A stretch of 64,000 nucleotides of DNA, from positions 44,079,065 through 44,143,064 of the forward strand of contig NC_085141.1 in the NCBI RefSeq assembly GCF_024139115.2. Reading direction: 5' to 3'. How positions within the stretch are numbered: the stretch's first letter is position 1; each line of letters begins with the position of its first letter. This DNA comes from Armigeres subalbatus (lineage: Eukaryota > Arthropoda > Insecta > Diptera > Culicidae). Shown here piece by piece: positions 34,721 through 45,925 of the stretch. The position numbers and the translations under genes are program-made. The notes beneath the pieces are model-generated. The model did no database searches and was not told the origin of the DNA. It saw only the letters and a list, made by a program, of their open reading frames with translations.

Positions 34721-36000
34721 TACTCAAGGCTCATACACCACCCCTAGTGTCGTCGCCATATCGATGCTGACTCTGGAGGATACCATGGAGCAATTTTGGA
34801 AAACAGAGCAGCTAACTGTGTGCAACAACTATTCTCTTGAAGAACGTCACTGTGAAGATGTATTTGAATCCACCACGTCTCGTGACGAGACAGGCCGCTA
34901 CATTGTACGCCTACCGCGGAAGCCTAACTTGGACACAATGCTTGGAGATTCCAAGATCAATGCTTTTCGAAGGTACGAGCAGCTAGAACGACGCTTGGAC
35001 CGAGATCCGAAATTGAAGGACGAGTACCACAGGTTTATGAGTGAATACCTCTCCCTCGGCCATATGCGATTGGTCGAAGCGGACGACGGAAATAGCTCTC
35101 AAAGTTATTCACCCTTATTCTTGTTTACGTACGAACGCGCTTTCGAACGAAAGCTGATGCGCATTCTCGTTTACGCCAGCAAAATCAAATGGGGAAACGA
35201 TTCGAACGAACTGCATTCGTTCGAAAGTTTCGTTCGTCCGTAAACAAGAATAGGGGTGATTATCTACCCCACCACCCCGTCATAAAGGAAGAAAGTACCA
35301 CCACTAAAGTTAGAGTCGTGTTCGACGGCTCTGCCCGTACTTCGACCGGCTTCTCACTAAACGAAGCTCTATGTGTGGGTCCGGTGGTCCAAGAAGACCT
35401 CCTCTCAATAATATTGCGATTTCGCACTTATCCAGTGGCCCTAGTCGGAGACATCGCCAAAATGTATCGGCAAGTTCGGCTGCATCCTGATGACTGTCCT
35501 CTTCAGCGTATTCTGTTCCGTTTCAATAGCAACATTCCCGTACAGACCTACGAACTGCAAACCGTAACATATGGCCTAGCTCCGTCCTCCTTCCTTGCAA
35601 CACGCACACTTCAAAGGCTTGCCACGGACGAAGGCCATGCGTATTCATTGGGCGGTCCATCACTATCCAAAAATTTTTATGTTGATGATTTCATCGGAGG
35701 AGCCAGTTCGGTGGAAGAAGCCATCCGACTGCGGGAAGAGCTGTCTCAACTACTCAGCAAAGGAGGATTCGATCTCCGAAAATGGACCTCAAATCGACTA
35801 GAAGTCCTCCATGGTCTCGCCAGCGATCAGATAGGAACGCAGTCTAGCCTACATTTTTCACCGAATGAAACTATCAAAGCCCTTGGCATCCGGTGGGAAC
35901 CAGAGACAGACCAACTCCGATTCGAGTCCCAGGTCCAATCACGGGACGATTATCCCACAAAACGAACCATTCTATCGGACATTGCTCGCTTGTTCGACCC
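34721..36000 (+). pseudogene. BEL/Pao reverse transcriptase, split by a MITE
   Basis: The RT copies element RNA to DNA. Its opening part is readable to 35109, where a 149-bp MITE interrupts it; the domain resumes at 35259 in a different frame. The first catalytic aspartate is in GDIAKMYRQV (codon at 35450) and the other two are in YVDD (35678-35689). The YGLAPSSF block lies between. The MITE plus its 3-bp duplication adds 152 bp, which explains the shift of frame. Apart from the insertion the catalytic blocks are intact. Confidence 0.92.
35110..35258. mobile_element. 149-bp MITE inside the BEL/Pao RT
   Basis: The ends CACCCTTATTCTTGTTTACG and its near-complement form terminal inverted repeats of over 40 bp. 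ATT flanks both sides (35107-35109 and 35259-35261), a 3-bp target duplication. The arms contain ACGAACG and TTTCGAACGA palindromes. No ORF. A 3-bp duplication is usual for PIF/Harbinger MITEs, though their preferred target is TWA, so the superfamily is an inference. Confidence 0.88.
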
Positions 36001-36099
36001 TCTCGGTTTGATCGCACCAATTGTTGTCAGGGCCAAAATTCTTATGCAGGAGTTGTGGTCGCTTTCCTGTGACTGGGATGATCCGGTACCAGATACCAT

Positions 36100-36640
36100 T
36101 CGATTAAAATGGGAGCATTTTAGGCACGAGCTACCGAAAATTGCTGTTTATAGGGTTGACCGTTATGCGTTCTTTCCTGGCGTCAACGTGGAACTCCATA
36201 CGTTTGCAGATGCCTCAACCGTTGCTTACGGAGCATGCACTTTTGTTCGCTGCGAGAGTTTCGAAGGAATGGTTAAAATACAGCTGCTGGCTTCCAAAAG
36301 CAAGGTGGCGCCCTTGAAACGATTATCCATTGCTCGACTGGAATTATGTGCTTGCGTGCTGGCGGCTCATTTGCACCATCGCGTAAAAGAGTCCATCGGC
36401 GTACACGTGTCAGCATCTTACTTTTGGTCAGACTCAGAAGTTTGCTTGCACTGGCTCAGTTCTTCGCCAAACACTTGGAAGACATTCGTCGCAAATAGAG
36501 TATCCGAAGTCCAGCACTTTACTCGTGGTGGAAGATGGAGTCACATACCAGGAAGTGAGAACCCTGCCGATCTCGTCTCGCGTGGGATGTCAGTCGACGA
36601 ATTAATCACCAGCGATGTGTGGAAACATGGTCCGAATTGG
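36100..36640 (+). pseudogene. BEL/Pao RNase H
   Basis: The domain removes RNA from the RNA-DNA hybrid. Catalytic residues are visible in order: aspartate in HTFADAS (codon at 36209), glutamate in ARLELCA (about 36341) and aspartate in YFWSDSEVC (codon at 36431), then a final acidic block near ENPADLVSRG at about 36560. The segment is uninterrupted. It shares one open frame with the second half of the RT, which continues to 37012 past the integrase frameshift. Confidence 0.88.
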
Positions 36641-36849
36641 TTAGCGCAGCCTCCGTTTGCCTGGCCAATTTCAAGTTCAGCAGCCGTTCCTGAAGAAGAT
36701 TTGGAAGAAAGAAAGGTCACCGTATTAGTTCAAACAACGCCAAGCATCAACGATTGGTTTCTTCGATGGTCATCATACAGTCGTCTACTGCACATTGAGC
36801 AAGAACCCAGCCACTTGCAATCCCACAAGACGATCATGCATGCCCGGAG

Positions 36850-38283
36850 TTACTTACCGTCAGAGAATTGGCCGATGTCAACATGCTTCTCATCCGGTTT
36901 GCCCAACAAGATGCATTCAAAGAGGAGATTAGAGAGCTGCGGAAGGGTAATCCAGTTCCAAAACATTCTTCCACGCGACGATTACACCCGTTTTTGGATC
37001 GTGAGGGAATAATGCGAGTGGGAGGACGACTCAATTTGTCCCAACTTCCTTATCAGTCGAAACATCCTGCCCTGCTACCGAAGAATCATCCATTTCCTCG
37101 AATGATTGCGGAACATTACCATCTGAAACTAGTCCATGGCGGCGGGCGCCTTCTTTTGTCTACGATTCGCGAGGAATACTGGCCGTTGGATGGTCGTCGT
37201 TTGATCAAAAGTGTCGTTCGAAAATGTTTCCGCTGCTCACGCCAACATCCGATACCTGCTCGGCAGCAAATTGGCCAGCTGCCTACCTCAAGAGTCATTC
37301 CTAGTCGTCCGTTTTTCCACACTGGAGTGGATTATGCTGGTCCGTTGTACGTGAAGCCGATTCACAAGCGTGCATCTCCTACAAAAGCCTACGTGTGCCT
37401 ATTCGTTTGTTTTTCCACGAAGGCCGTTCATTTGGAGTTCGTTGGGGACCTCTCCACCCAGGGGTTTCTAGCGGCTCTGCGCCGGTTTGTCTCAAGACGG
37501 GGAATCCCAGCCCACCTATACTCGGATAATGGGAAAAATTTTGAAGGGGCTAAAAGAGAACTAGCCGAACTATTTGCCAGATTGGAAAGCAACGACGATC
37601 AGCGCATAATCGCTTCTGCTTGCTCTCAACAAGGGATCACTTGGCACTTGACTCCTCCCAAAGCGCCACACTTTGGTGGCCTATGGGAAGCGGCGGTCAA
37701 GACTACCAAAAGGCATTTATTTCGCCAATTAGGAAATACACTTTTGAATTTTGAAGGATATTACACCATACTGCATCAAATTGAAGGAGCCATCAATTCT
37801 CGCCCATTGCTGCCGATGTCCGACGACCCCAATGATCTTGCAGCATTAACTCCGGCACACTTTCTCATCGGGACGTCGCTTCACGCTCTGCCCGACCCAA
37901 ACTTCCAGCATACACCGACGTGCGCCTTGAACCACTTCCAAAAGCTTCAGCAACTGGTGCAGCGATTTTGGAGCCACTGGAAAACGGAATATTTGCAGGA
38001 GTTGCTCAAGGACACCAAGTTTGCCATCCGGAATGAAGAGATCCAGCCGGGGAGAATGGTCATCCTAGTCGACGAGATGTTACCAGTGGTCCGCTGGCCG
38101 TTGGCTCGTATAATTGAAACTCATCCTGGAAGAGATAAATTGACCCGTGTTGTTAGCCTCCGTACGGCGAAGGGAATCATCATGCGACCAATTACCCGAA
38201 TATGCCTTCTACCACGTCCCGAAGCAGCTGCCGAAGAGGAACATCGTAGAACGTACAACCCCGAGTCGAACATCGATCCTTAA
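36850..38283 (+). pseudogene. BEL/Pao integrase
   Basis: The integrase inserts the DNA copy. It starts after a one-base frameshift near 36850, the upstream frame being RNase H. The N-terminal zinc domain shows histidines near 37120-37137 and CX2C at 37225-37236. The core has the D,D,E triad: HTGVDYAGP (codon at 37330), YSDNGKNF (37525) and GGLWEAA (glutamate at 37687). The C-terminal part carries the GRMVILVDE block and ends at TAA 38281-38283. The integrase frame is open over 471 codons. It lacks its own start and depends on the broken upstream frame. Confidence 0.92.
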
Positions 38284-38329
38284 GAAGCAATTTTCACCTG
38301 AAAATAGATAAAAACAACTAGAATTAAGA

Positions 38330-38754
38330 AGGGGGTCCCGTAGCGTAGTTGGCTACACGTTCGCCTCATAAGCGAATGGTCATGGGTTCGATTCCCAGCC
38401 CCTCCACCAAACCTTGTCAGTCGCCAGAGGCGCAGTCCGTACGGTGGCGTTTTGGGGAACGCGCCTCACCGACACGGCTGCCTGATGACGACTGACAAAC
38501 CTGTTCTTCTCGGAGGCATTCCTCCAACGTGCTTCGATTAATGGCAACCGAACAAAGCAACGATCACTGGATTTACCACATGGACAAATGAACACAATGG
38601 ACTCACGATGATATGGACTGGCAACGACAATGGACATCTAAAAATAGATTCTGTGTGGACTCTGTACAGCAGAGTACCACAGTAGATCACGGCACAGTAG
38701 CGGTTAAGAACACAGAGTGCCTACCAAATAAAATATACGAATAAAAAAAAAAAA
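38330..38754 (+). mobile_element. tRNA-headed SINE in the BEL/Pao 3' region
   Basis: A 425-bp insertion with a tRNA-like head: box A TAGCGTAGTTGG at 38341-38352, an anticodon-like loop CTCATAA and box B GGGTTCGATTCCC at 38384-38396. A tRNA-unrelated body of about 330 bp follows, then an A-tail near 38741-38755. The duplication AACTAGAATTAAGA lies at 38316-38329 and 38755-38768, proving retrotransposition. The acceptor stem does not pair properly, so this is not a functional tRNA gene. It may belong to a mosquito family such as Feilai, but I did not verify that. Confidence 0.9.
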
Positions 38755-38854
38755 AACTAGAATTAAGACAAAAATACTTACCTGTTGTAATCCCATAAGC
38801 TAAGCTGAACTGTTTTGTTTTCGTTTGTTGTTGACGTTTGTTGAAAGACATGAT

Positions 38855-38872
38855 CATTCAAGGCGGCGGGTA
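38855..38872 (+). other. Polypurine tract
   Basis: AAGGCGGCGGGTA directly precedes the 3' LTR, the position where plus-strand DNA synthesis is primed. It is less purely purine than usual. Confidence 0.6.
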
Positions 38873-39266
38873 TGTTGACGCAATGATAAACATAAGCATC
38901 ACACTTGTACCGTTTGAACATCATTTGCATGCAATTTTGCTCTATCCGTGACACGCATCTAGATTATAACAGTTTCCAAAACGATCATTAGATTTTCGCC
39001 TGATTAAACTGGCAACTAGTATATGAACCTATGCTCCAAACCAAGTTTAGCTAATACGTCACCCCGCCAAAGTAAGTTAGTTCGATTTCAGTAGTGCATG
39101 CAAGAAAAACCAGTACAATAAAGCGATCTAGCTAGAAGTCAATTTGTAGTGTGCTTTTATAAGTTGGTGAATAAATTTTTCTGTGAGACATCTTTTGGTG
39201 TTGGCTACCGTCATTTCATCGATTACCGACCAAACACAACGTAGGATTTCTTGGTAAGCGCCTACA
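38873..39266 (+). repeat. 3' LTR of the BEL/Pao element
   Basis: 394 bp, about 98.7 per cent identical to the 5' LTR by my count of substitutions, lacking 16 bp present there. AATAAA occurs at 39117-39122. Confidence 0.95.
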
Positions 39267-40814
39267 AAGCATATGCATATGATCCTAATTTCCATTAACA
39301 TGAGATCCAAGAGACAAGGTACCCAAAATTATCTTGAGTCAACATCAAGTTGCACAATGACAATGAGGTTTGTTCGCAAACTTTTTTGTAGGGCCTTATA
39401 AGCACTGGGTTCACGGACTTGAATGATCAAGTAGTTCAAACATTACGACTTGCAGGACGTTTTGTATAACCTAAAATGTCTGTAGTAGCTTGTATAAATA
39501 ATAATTGAAGTCATGTCAACCCAATGGACCTACTGGAATATTATATCACACATCATTCATAAGTTGGTTAATTGGATAAATCGAATGATCCCAACTCCAA
39601 AATAATAATTGGTCTATAATACATTCATTCCTCTATGAGTCGCTTATGAAAGGACCATTGACTGAAGCATATTCGAGATGTGGAATAGAAGTTCCTTGGA
39701 AATTTATTCGAAAGAACCATCAGAGTGACCGATAAAATATTTTTAGTATGGCATCATTGGCTTCCACGAGACGATATCAAAATAAAATTTCAATGAAGAA
39801 TTAGAAATTTTGAGAGATGAGCCAGCTCTGGACTGAAAATCTCTATAATAAAGAAAAAAATAGAAATTTTCCATAATAAAATAAGAAATTGCCAATATGA
39901 AATCAGGGTATGAGTATTAAATAAATATAAAATTCCATAAATAGTTGAAAAATTTCCACAAAACAATAATAAATTACAATTATGAAATAAAAATTTTCCA
40001 TAAAGAAATCAAAATGTTCTACGAAAAAAATTCAAAATTTTCATAAGAAAATTATTTTGAGCTTTTTAGTGGAATGTCTTCACTTGTCATAAGACGAGTT
40101 TATACAATCCCATTGAATTCCACCACTTAATTGTATCTTGACAGATACGTATTTCGACCTCAACAGTAAGGCCGTCTTCAGTGTCTCGTACTTGACTCGA
40201 CTTGGTCGCACGAAAATTGATCTAGAGTGCGGTGCTGCAAATAGTTCATTGTGACAATTGCAACAATTGAGCAATGCTGGGTTTCTTTCACATCAATAAA
40301 GAGCAATAAAAAATAAGGAAATTTCTATTAAAAAAATACTAAAAAGCAATCAAATTTATAAAATTTTCCATGAACTTCAAACGCTTTTAAAGAAAGGGTA
40401 ATCTATGGAAAAATGCTCAATTTCATTGCTTTTTTATATTCTTCAATGGAAAATTTCCTTTTGTTCAATTCAGGCAATGGAATATAAAGGACATTGTGTT
40501 ACGGTTCTGATTTGAATCATAGAATCTTAGCATAATGAAGAGAGTTTTGAGATTCTGAATAAAACTTGTATACCCTTAGAAAAACCGAATAATATTGGAA
40601 GGTAAACTAATTTGATGATTCTTTAAACAATACTGGAATTTCTACAGGAATGCTACTCAAAAGAAACAACAGTAGGAGGTTTTATTTGCATACATAAGAA
40701 TACATAATAACTTTGTGATTCTCTGATAAACTTTTTGATGTAAGAGTTCAGCTCAGATTCTTCGCTGAGGTTAATATATCTTAAGAATTTCCAGTACTTC
40801 CAGAGCTACGGAAG
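39267..40814. other. Sequence between BEL/Pao and hAT-like elements
   Basis: A/T-rich sequence with no recognisable gene. GATGAGCCAGCTCTGGACTG near 39818 resembles the phrase GACGAGCCAGCCTCGAGCTG near 5128 in the satellite, so a dispersed repeat may be present. A copy of the 160-bp interspersed repeat lies at 40051-40203. The stretch ends with TACGGAAG (40807-40814), the hAT target duplication. Confidence 0.5.
40051..40203 (-). repeat. Interspersed ~160-bp repeat, copy 2 of 5
   Basis: Minus-strand copy, closely similar to copy 1 over its full length, including the GTATCT-GTCA-AGATAC hairpin. Confidence 0.82.
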
Positions 40815-40959
40815 TAGACCTGTGCGCCGCCGCGCCACGCCGCCGCCGCCGGTGGTTTTACTCGCGCCGCCGCCGCCGACGATTTTGGGTCGGCTCGCCG
40901 CCGATCATAATTTTGCCACGCCGATGACTAATCGCAATAAAAAAAATCAATTAACTTAA

Positions 40960-41090
40960 GTCGAGTCGAGCCAACACTAGACACTGAAAATGGCCTAAAA
41001 TTTGAGGTCGAAATACGTATCTGTGAAGAAATACAGCGTGGTGGAGTTGATTGGAATAGTACTAAACTAGTCTTATGACAGTTCATAAAT
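40960..41090 (+). repeat. Interspersed ~160-bp repeat, copy 3 of 5
   Basis: The most diverged copy. The core TTGAGGTCGAAATACGTATC is kept, but the hairpin (GTATCTGTGAAGAAATAC) and the 3' part have decayed. Confidence 0.65.
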
Positions 41091-42980
41091 GTTGTTAAGA
41101 TGGCTCTCGTCATAATTCAATGTCAAATCTTAAATTAATTGGTTGGTTGATTAGTTTGAGAGTTTGAATGAGGCTTTATCTAGTATAGCTAATAATACAT
41201 AAATTGTTAAATTGATTTTTGGAATTTGTTAAGCCAAGGCCTCATTCAGTCGGGCACCTAAACTTGCAGGTGACTCGCAAAATGGGTTTGTTGTGGTTCA
41301 TAAGCTTTTGTGGGGCCTGGATACATGCCCAAGGCGTTCTCATTCTTAAAGGATCTGCCATTGGTGCAGGTAAATTATTGCAGTTTAGAAATTTTAAGTT
41401 AAGTTGCACATTAGAAATTTTGACAATATTTATTTTTTTATTAACTTAAATCAACTTATTAAATCAGTTTTCTTTATTTTTAGATTTGTGCTATTAGGAT
41501 AGTTGGCTTATAAGGCAAACTGATTTAGCAAAATATTTAAATCCCAACTGTAAATGCTTTACCGATTTTTTTGTTCCGACCCCCGAGTAAGTAATTTATA
41601 TTTTGAAATCAATTTCTGAATATTACAAAACCACTTGCTGAGCATCAGCAAAGCAAATATTTCTGAGCAAATATTACGAGCATCAGTTAAAAAACGCTTC
41701 TAATTTTTTTATTCACAGCTATTGTAACCCAGAACTGGGGCGTTGTCGCCTCGCTGCATAGTATTTAGTCAAATTATTTAGTTAAAACGTCAGGTATTTT
41801 CAAACATTACGAAAATTTAATTTTATTTTATTGTCTTGAAATTATTTAATACTGTTTTGTAAAAGCCTTATTGTAAAATTCCTGAAATTTCTGAGAATAT
41901 CGTTTAAACATTGATTTATGAATTCCTTAGAAAAATACTCCAGAAATTAGTTCGGAAAAAATCAAGATTTTTTTTTGATAATTCCTCCGAAAAGTTTCTT
42001 TTAAAAAACCTCATAAGATTATTTAGAAATTAGGAATTTGGGTATTCCTTTGAAGATTCCTTACAAAATTTCTCCGAAAATTCCTTAAGAATTTTCATTA
42101 CGGATTTCTTCAGAAAATCCTTTACCCATTTCTTTCGGAAATTGCTAAAGGAATGCTTTCGGATTTTGTTCCACGAATTCCTACATTCTCCTTCGGAGAC
42201 TCCTTGAAGAATTCCTTTGGAAGCTTCTTTAGCAATTCTTGCGGAAATTTCTTAAGGAATTCCTTAAAAAATTCCATTCGTTTTCTGTTTTTGTTCTTGA
42301 GAATTTCTGCAGACATTTTTTGAGGATTTTTTCGGAAATTTTTCGTTTTGAAATTGTTTCGGCAATTAGGCCGATACAAATATTTAAAATCTATTTTGTC
42401 TCCCTCCTCCTCGGATTTTTTTGCCAAAAAATAATATTTTGAGGGGGCAACAAAATAAAATTCGGATAATTTTGAGGATTTTCAAAACATTCTTTAACAA
42501 ATCCGAGGAGTTTTTTTTATTTTTTTCATTTTAATATTTATTTTTTATTATCCCCCCTTGACCTTTCGGAGACCAGTAGGACAAAATGTCAATTAAATAT
42601 TTGTAACGGCCTTATTTCATGAATCGCTAGAAAAAAATCTTCTAGATTTCCATAAGAAATTCATTCAAAATTTGCCTAAGGAATTTCTTCAGAACTTCTT
42701 CCAGCAATTCCTTTAAAACATTCTCCAGGAATTCTTCCGGAACTTCCTGCAGGAATTTCTTCCGGAACATCCTGCAGGAATTTCTTCGAAAATACCTTCA
42801 TCTTTCCGAAAGTCTTTTGATGTTTGTTGTTTATTTTTAGATTTTTTTTCGATAATTCAATAAGTAACATCCCAAACAACTTTATTTTCAATAAATTTCA
42901 AAAGTTTTCCTGGGAGATCTACCAAAAAAAAATTTCGAGGGTTTTTCGAATAATCTTTCAAAGAAGTCCCTGGAGGAATA

Positions 42981-43096
42981 TCCGAAGGAATTCTGGGCGG
43001 TATTTTTCAAAAACGCCTCCAAAAATTTATTTGGGTATTCCTCCAGAAATTTATTTTTTAAATAACCAATAAAATACCGCCCAGAATTCCTTCGGA
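42981..43096. repeat. Perfect 26-bp inverted repeat with 64-nt spacer
   Basis: The left arm 42981-43006 (starting TCCGAAGGAATTCTGGGCGG) is the exact complement of the right arm 43071-43096. The surrounding repeat texture is degenerate, so an exact 26-bp match stands out. Confidence 0.85.
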
Positions 43097-44149
43097 AATA
43101 AATTTGTTTAGGGTTTAGTGCAGGAATTTCCAAATAAATTGTTGAAGGCATTCCCAAAAGAGAACCTGAATGGTTTTTCGAAAATTAATCCTAAAGGAAC
43201 TTAAAAAGAGTTTTTGAAGGTAAAATACTTCCCTAAAGAATTCCTGAAGGAATTTCCAGATAAATCCGTAAAGGTATTTTTGAAGGATTTTATGATGGAA
43301 TTTCCGAAGGAATTCTTAAAAGAAATTACGAAGAAATTCCCAATAGAATTTCAGAGAAAATGCCTACTGGTATTTCTGATGTGATTCCTAGATTTCTTCA
43401 AGAATTCCTTTGGAATTTTTCCCAGTAATTTATTCGCAATTTCCTCCAGAGATTCCTTTGAAGATTCGTCCAGGAATTCCCTAGGAAATTGCCTCAAAAA
43501 GATCTACAAAAACTCCTCCGGAAACGAATTCCAGAAAGTTCTTCGGAAATTCTTTCGGATGTTCCTTAAAATTTACATCAGGAATTACGTCAGAATTTCC
43601 TACACGTATTCCTGTGTTTAAGAAAACCATAGGAAATTTGCTAAGGTTCGTTCTTTTGGAAATTCCTTTAAAAATGTCGTAGGAAATTGCTTTAGGAATT
43701 TCTTCATAAAATTATTTAGAAATTCTTTCGTAACTCCCTTAGAAATTCTTTCGGATGTATCTTCCGAAAATCATTCGCAAATCGCTTTTTTTCTTTTCTT
43801 TTCTTTTCAAATTTCTCTAAAAATTCCTTCAGAAATTCATTTACAGATTCCTTCGGAAATATGTTAAGTCTTTGAAAGTTTGCTTAGGATTTTTTTCGGA
43901 AATTAATATGGAGGATTATTTTAGGAATTCCTCCGGATTATTTAGAAGAAAAAAAACGTTGGAAATTTTTAAGAAATTCCTCTATGGGTTCGTTAGCAAG
44001 TTCTTTGGCATATTTTCCTGAAATTCCCATAGGAATTCTTTCAGAACTACCTTAAGCAATTCCTTGGAAATTTCTACGGGTAATTCTTTGAAAATTCTTC
44101 GGTAACTTAAGGAAGAAGTTCTTGGTCATTTCCCTCAGTAATTCTGTCT

Positions 44150-44238
44150 CAAACCTAGTAACATTTTGTTTTAATGCAGGTTTTATAACACTCTTGAAGA
44201 GTAAATTATCTTCAAGAGCGTTGTAAAACTTAAAATGT
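44150..44238. repeat. Foldback hairpin
   Basis: CTCTTGAAGA and TCTTCAAGAG flank an 8-nt loop. Outside them TTTTATAAC pairs with GTTGTAAAAC, and AGTAACATTTT with AAAATGTTACT. A 12-nt segment interrupts the left arm. Confidence 0.75.
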
Positions 44239-45925
44239 TACTTGGGAACATTCTCCATTTCTTTTGATTTTTTTTCGGGAATCTCTTCAGAAATTCATTC
44301 AAAGAAATTTCTTCGGAAATTGGTTTTGGGAACCATTCGGAAATTCTTCTAGGAATTTCCTAGAACATTTTTTCGAAATTTACTGAAAAGATTCTTTATT
44401 ATTTTTCTGCGGGAATCCTTCGGTTTTCTAATGTAAACTATTTTTGAAGTCGGTGCTTCCGGGCAAAGTTATAAAATACCTATACATATAATAAGCAAGG
44501 CCTGCGTGCCCAAACCTTTGTTCCTTATGACGAAAAACGAGTCTACTTTTAGCAAGGAAACAAGCTAGTTCGGTTTTGTATTTCCTTGGTGTGATTTGTG
44601 GGAAGTCCGTCGTGGGATCAATAGTGAAGTTTGGCCAAGTTCGGACGAAGTATTTTTACACTAAGTTCTTTTGAAAATTACTTCAAAAATTTTGCCAGAA
44701 ATGTCTTTATTCCCTCGGAGAGTCCTTTTTGAACCCCTTCGAAGATTTTTTCAGCAATTTCTTCGGAAATTGTTTTAGGATTTTTTTCGGAAACTATTTC
44801 ATTCCTTAATAAATTTCCATATGAAATCCTGAAAGAATATTCTATGGTTTTACCTGTGGTTTTACTAAAGGAATTTCCCAACGAGAGCCTTCATGGTTTT
44901 TGAAAAAATGCCTAAATGAGTTTCCGCAGAATTTCTTTTAAGGTTTTACAAAGGAACAACATCAACAAAAATCGTACTTTCCTCGGAAAATCTCTTCAGG
45001 AACCACCAATTTTTCAGAACCCACCAATTTTTCTGAAATTTAGATATATTGAGAAGTAAATCGACTGGACTTTATCAAAATCCTGATTTAGGAAAGCTTT
45101 TGGAAAAAAATATTAACAAATTAGTCCTATGACACCGAAGTCTAATTCTCAATATTGCTCAAGGGTTACGAATAGTGAAGCAGAATTCGTTGTTAAATTT
45201 TTATCAATCAAAATCAAAGAATAATAAAATAGTTTCAATTTAAATTACATTTTGAGGTACTTATTAGTGTCGCTGGTAATTAACTATGGAATGTGCTGTT
45301 TGATGATCGATCGAATATTACAATTTAAACCACTGAAGTCGATTTTTATTCGAGCGATTCGTACCGTGTGAATCAAAACCGCGTGAATTAAAAAATCCGC
45401 GTTAAAATTGATTTTTTAGCCATTGATTTTTCATCCACGCCGGTTCACGCCGCCGCCGCCGCCGCCGATAAAAGCCAACGGCGCGCTGCCGTGACGCCGC
45501 CGCCGCCGGGGCAAAAGTGACCACTACGCCGCCGCCGCCGGTTATACGACCGGCGCACAGGTCTATACGGAAGGTCCCAAATACTCTTAGGAATCTCTAG
45601 GGATATTCAGTGATGAACTTCATAATTGGGTTTAAAAAAATTACCAATAAAGAAGTTGAATTTTTTTTTAAATATGGGGATATTTTGGAAAATTTCTAAA
45701 CCATTACAAATTACATTGCGAGTTCTAGATATCCTAATACCTGATACACATTACAACATGATAACATCATCAAAATGTTCGAATTTATGAGAATTTATAA
45801 TTTCCATGCTGGGTTTAGTTTGATTTTGAATCAGTTGAAATTGTTCATCTTCAAAATTGATCGGATTAACCATATGTTTTAGTAAATCAAGTTATTTTTT
45901 TAAATTTTTGTACTTGAAAAAAACC

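Larger units (their letters stand above)
31795..39266 (+). mobile_element. BEL/Pao LTR retrotransposon, nearly complete
   Basis: A 7.47-kb element with LTRs (31795-32204 and 38873-39266) starting TG and ending CA, a primer-binding site, a gag-pol region and a polypurine tract. The 5-bp target duplication AAGCA is perfect at 31790-31794 and 39267-39271. The order gag, zinc knuckles, protease, RT, RNase H, integrase and the motif details place it in BEL/Pao. The LTRs differ at about five positions plus one 16-bp indel, so the insertion is young. It is nevertheless defective: an in-frame stop, two or more frameshifts and a MITE insertion break gag-pol, and a SINE sits between integrase and the 3' LTR. 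Confidence 0.95.
41880..45050. repeat. Degenerate TTCC/GGAA-rich repeat block (right)
   Basis: Long stretch of degenerate, partly palindromic words such as AATTCCTTAGGAAATTT and TTCTTCGGAAATTCC, like the block at 29830-31360. Short ORFs in it (42122-42427, 42676-42891, 42824-43157 and others) encode K/F/E-rich low-complexity peptides and are not genes. Confidence 0.6.
40815..45565. mobile_element. hAT-like element with GCC-rich ends, 4.75 kb
   Basis: The ends are perfect 15-bp inverted repeats, TAGACCTGTGCGCCG and its complement. The duplication TACGGAAG lies at 40807-40814 and 45566-45573; eight bases is the hAT signature. Just inside each end are dense GCC/CGC trinucleotide runs (40827-40910 and 45440-45540), in sharp contrast to the A/T-rich interior. 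The interior has no transposase: it contains a copy of the 160-bp repeat, a degenerate TTCC/GGAA-rich filling and hairpins. It is therefore a non-autonomous element or one whose interior was replaced. Confidence 0.85.

Noticed and set aside
38331..38408. tRNA-Met gene
   Set aside because: Boxes A and B and a CAT anticodon are present, but the acceptor stem does not pair, the tRNA part runs into a SINE body with an A-tail, and a 14-bp duplication flanks the whole.
42122..43157. K/F/E-rich ORFs in the TTCC/GGAA block
   Set aside because: Low-complexity translations of degenerate repeats, open on both strands, with no domain.
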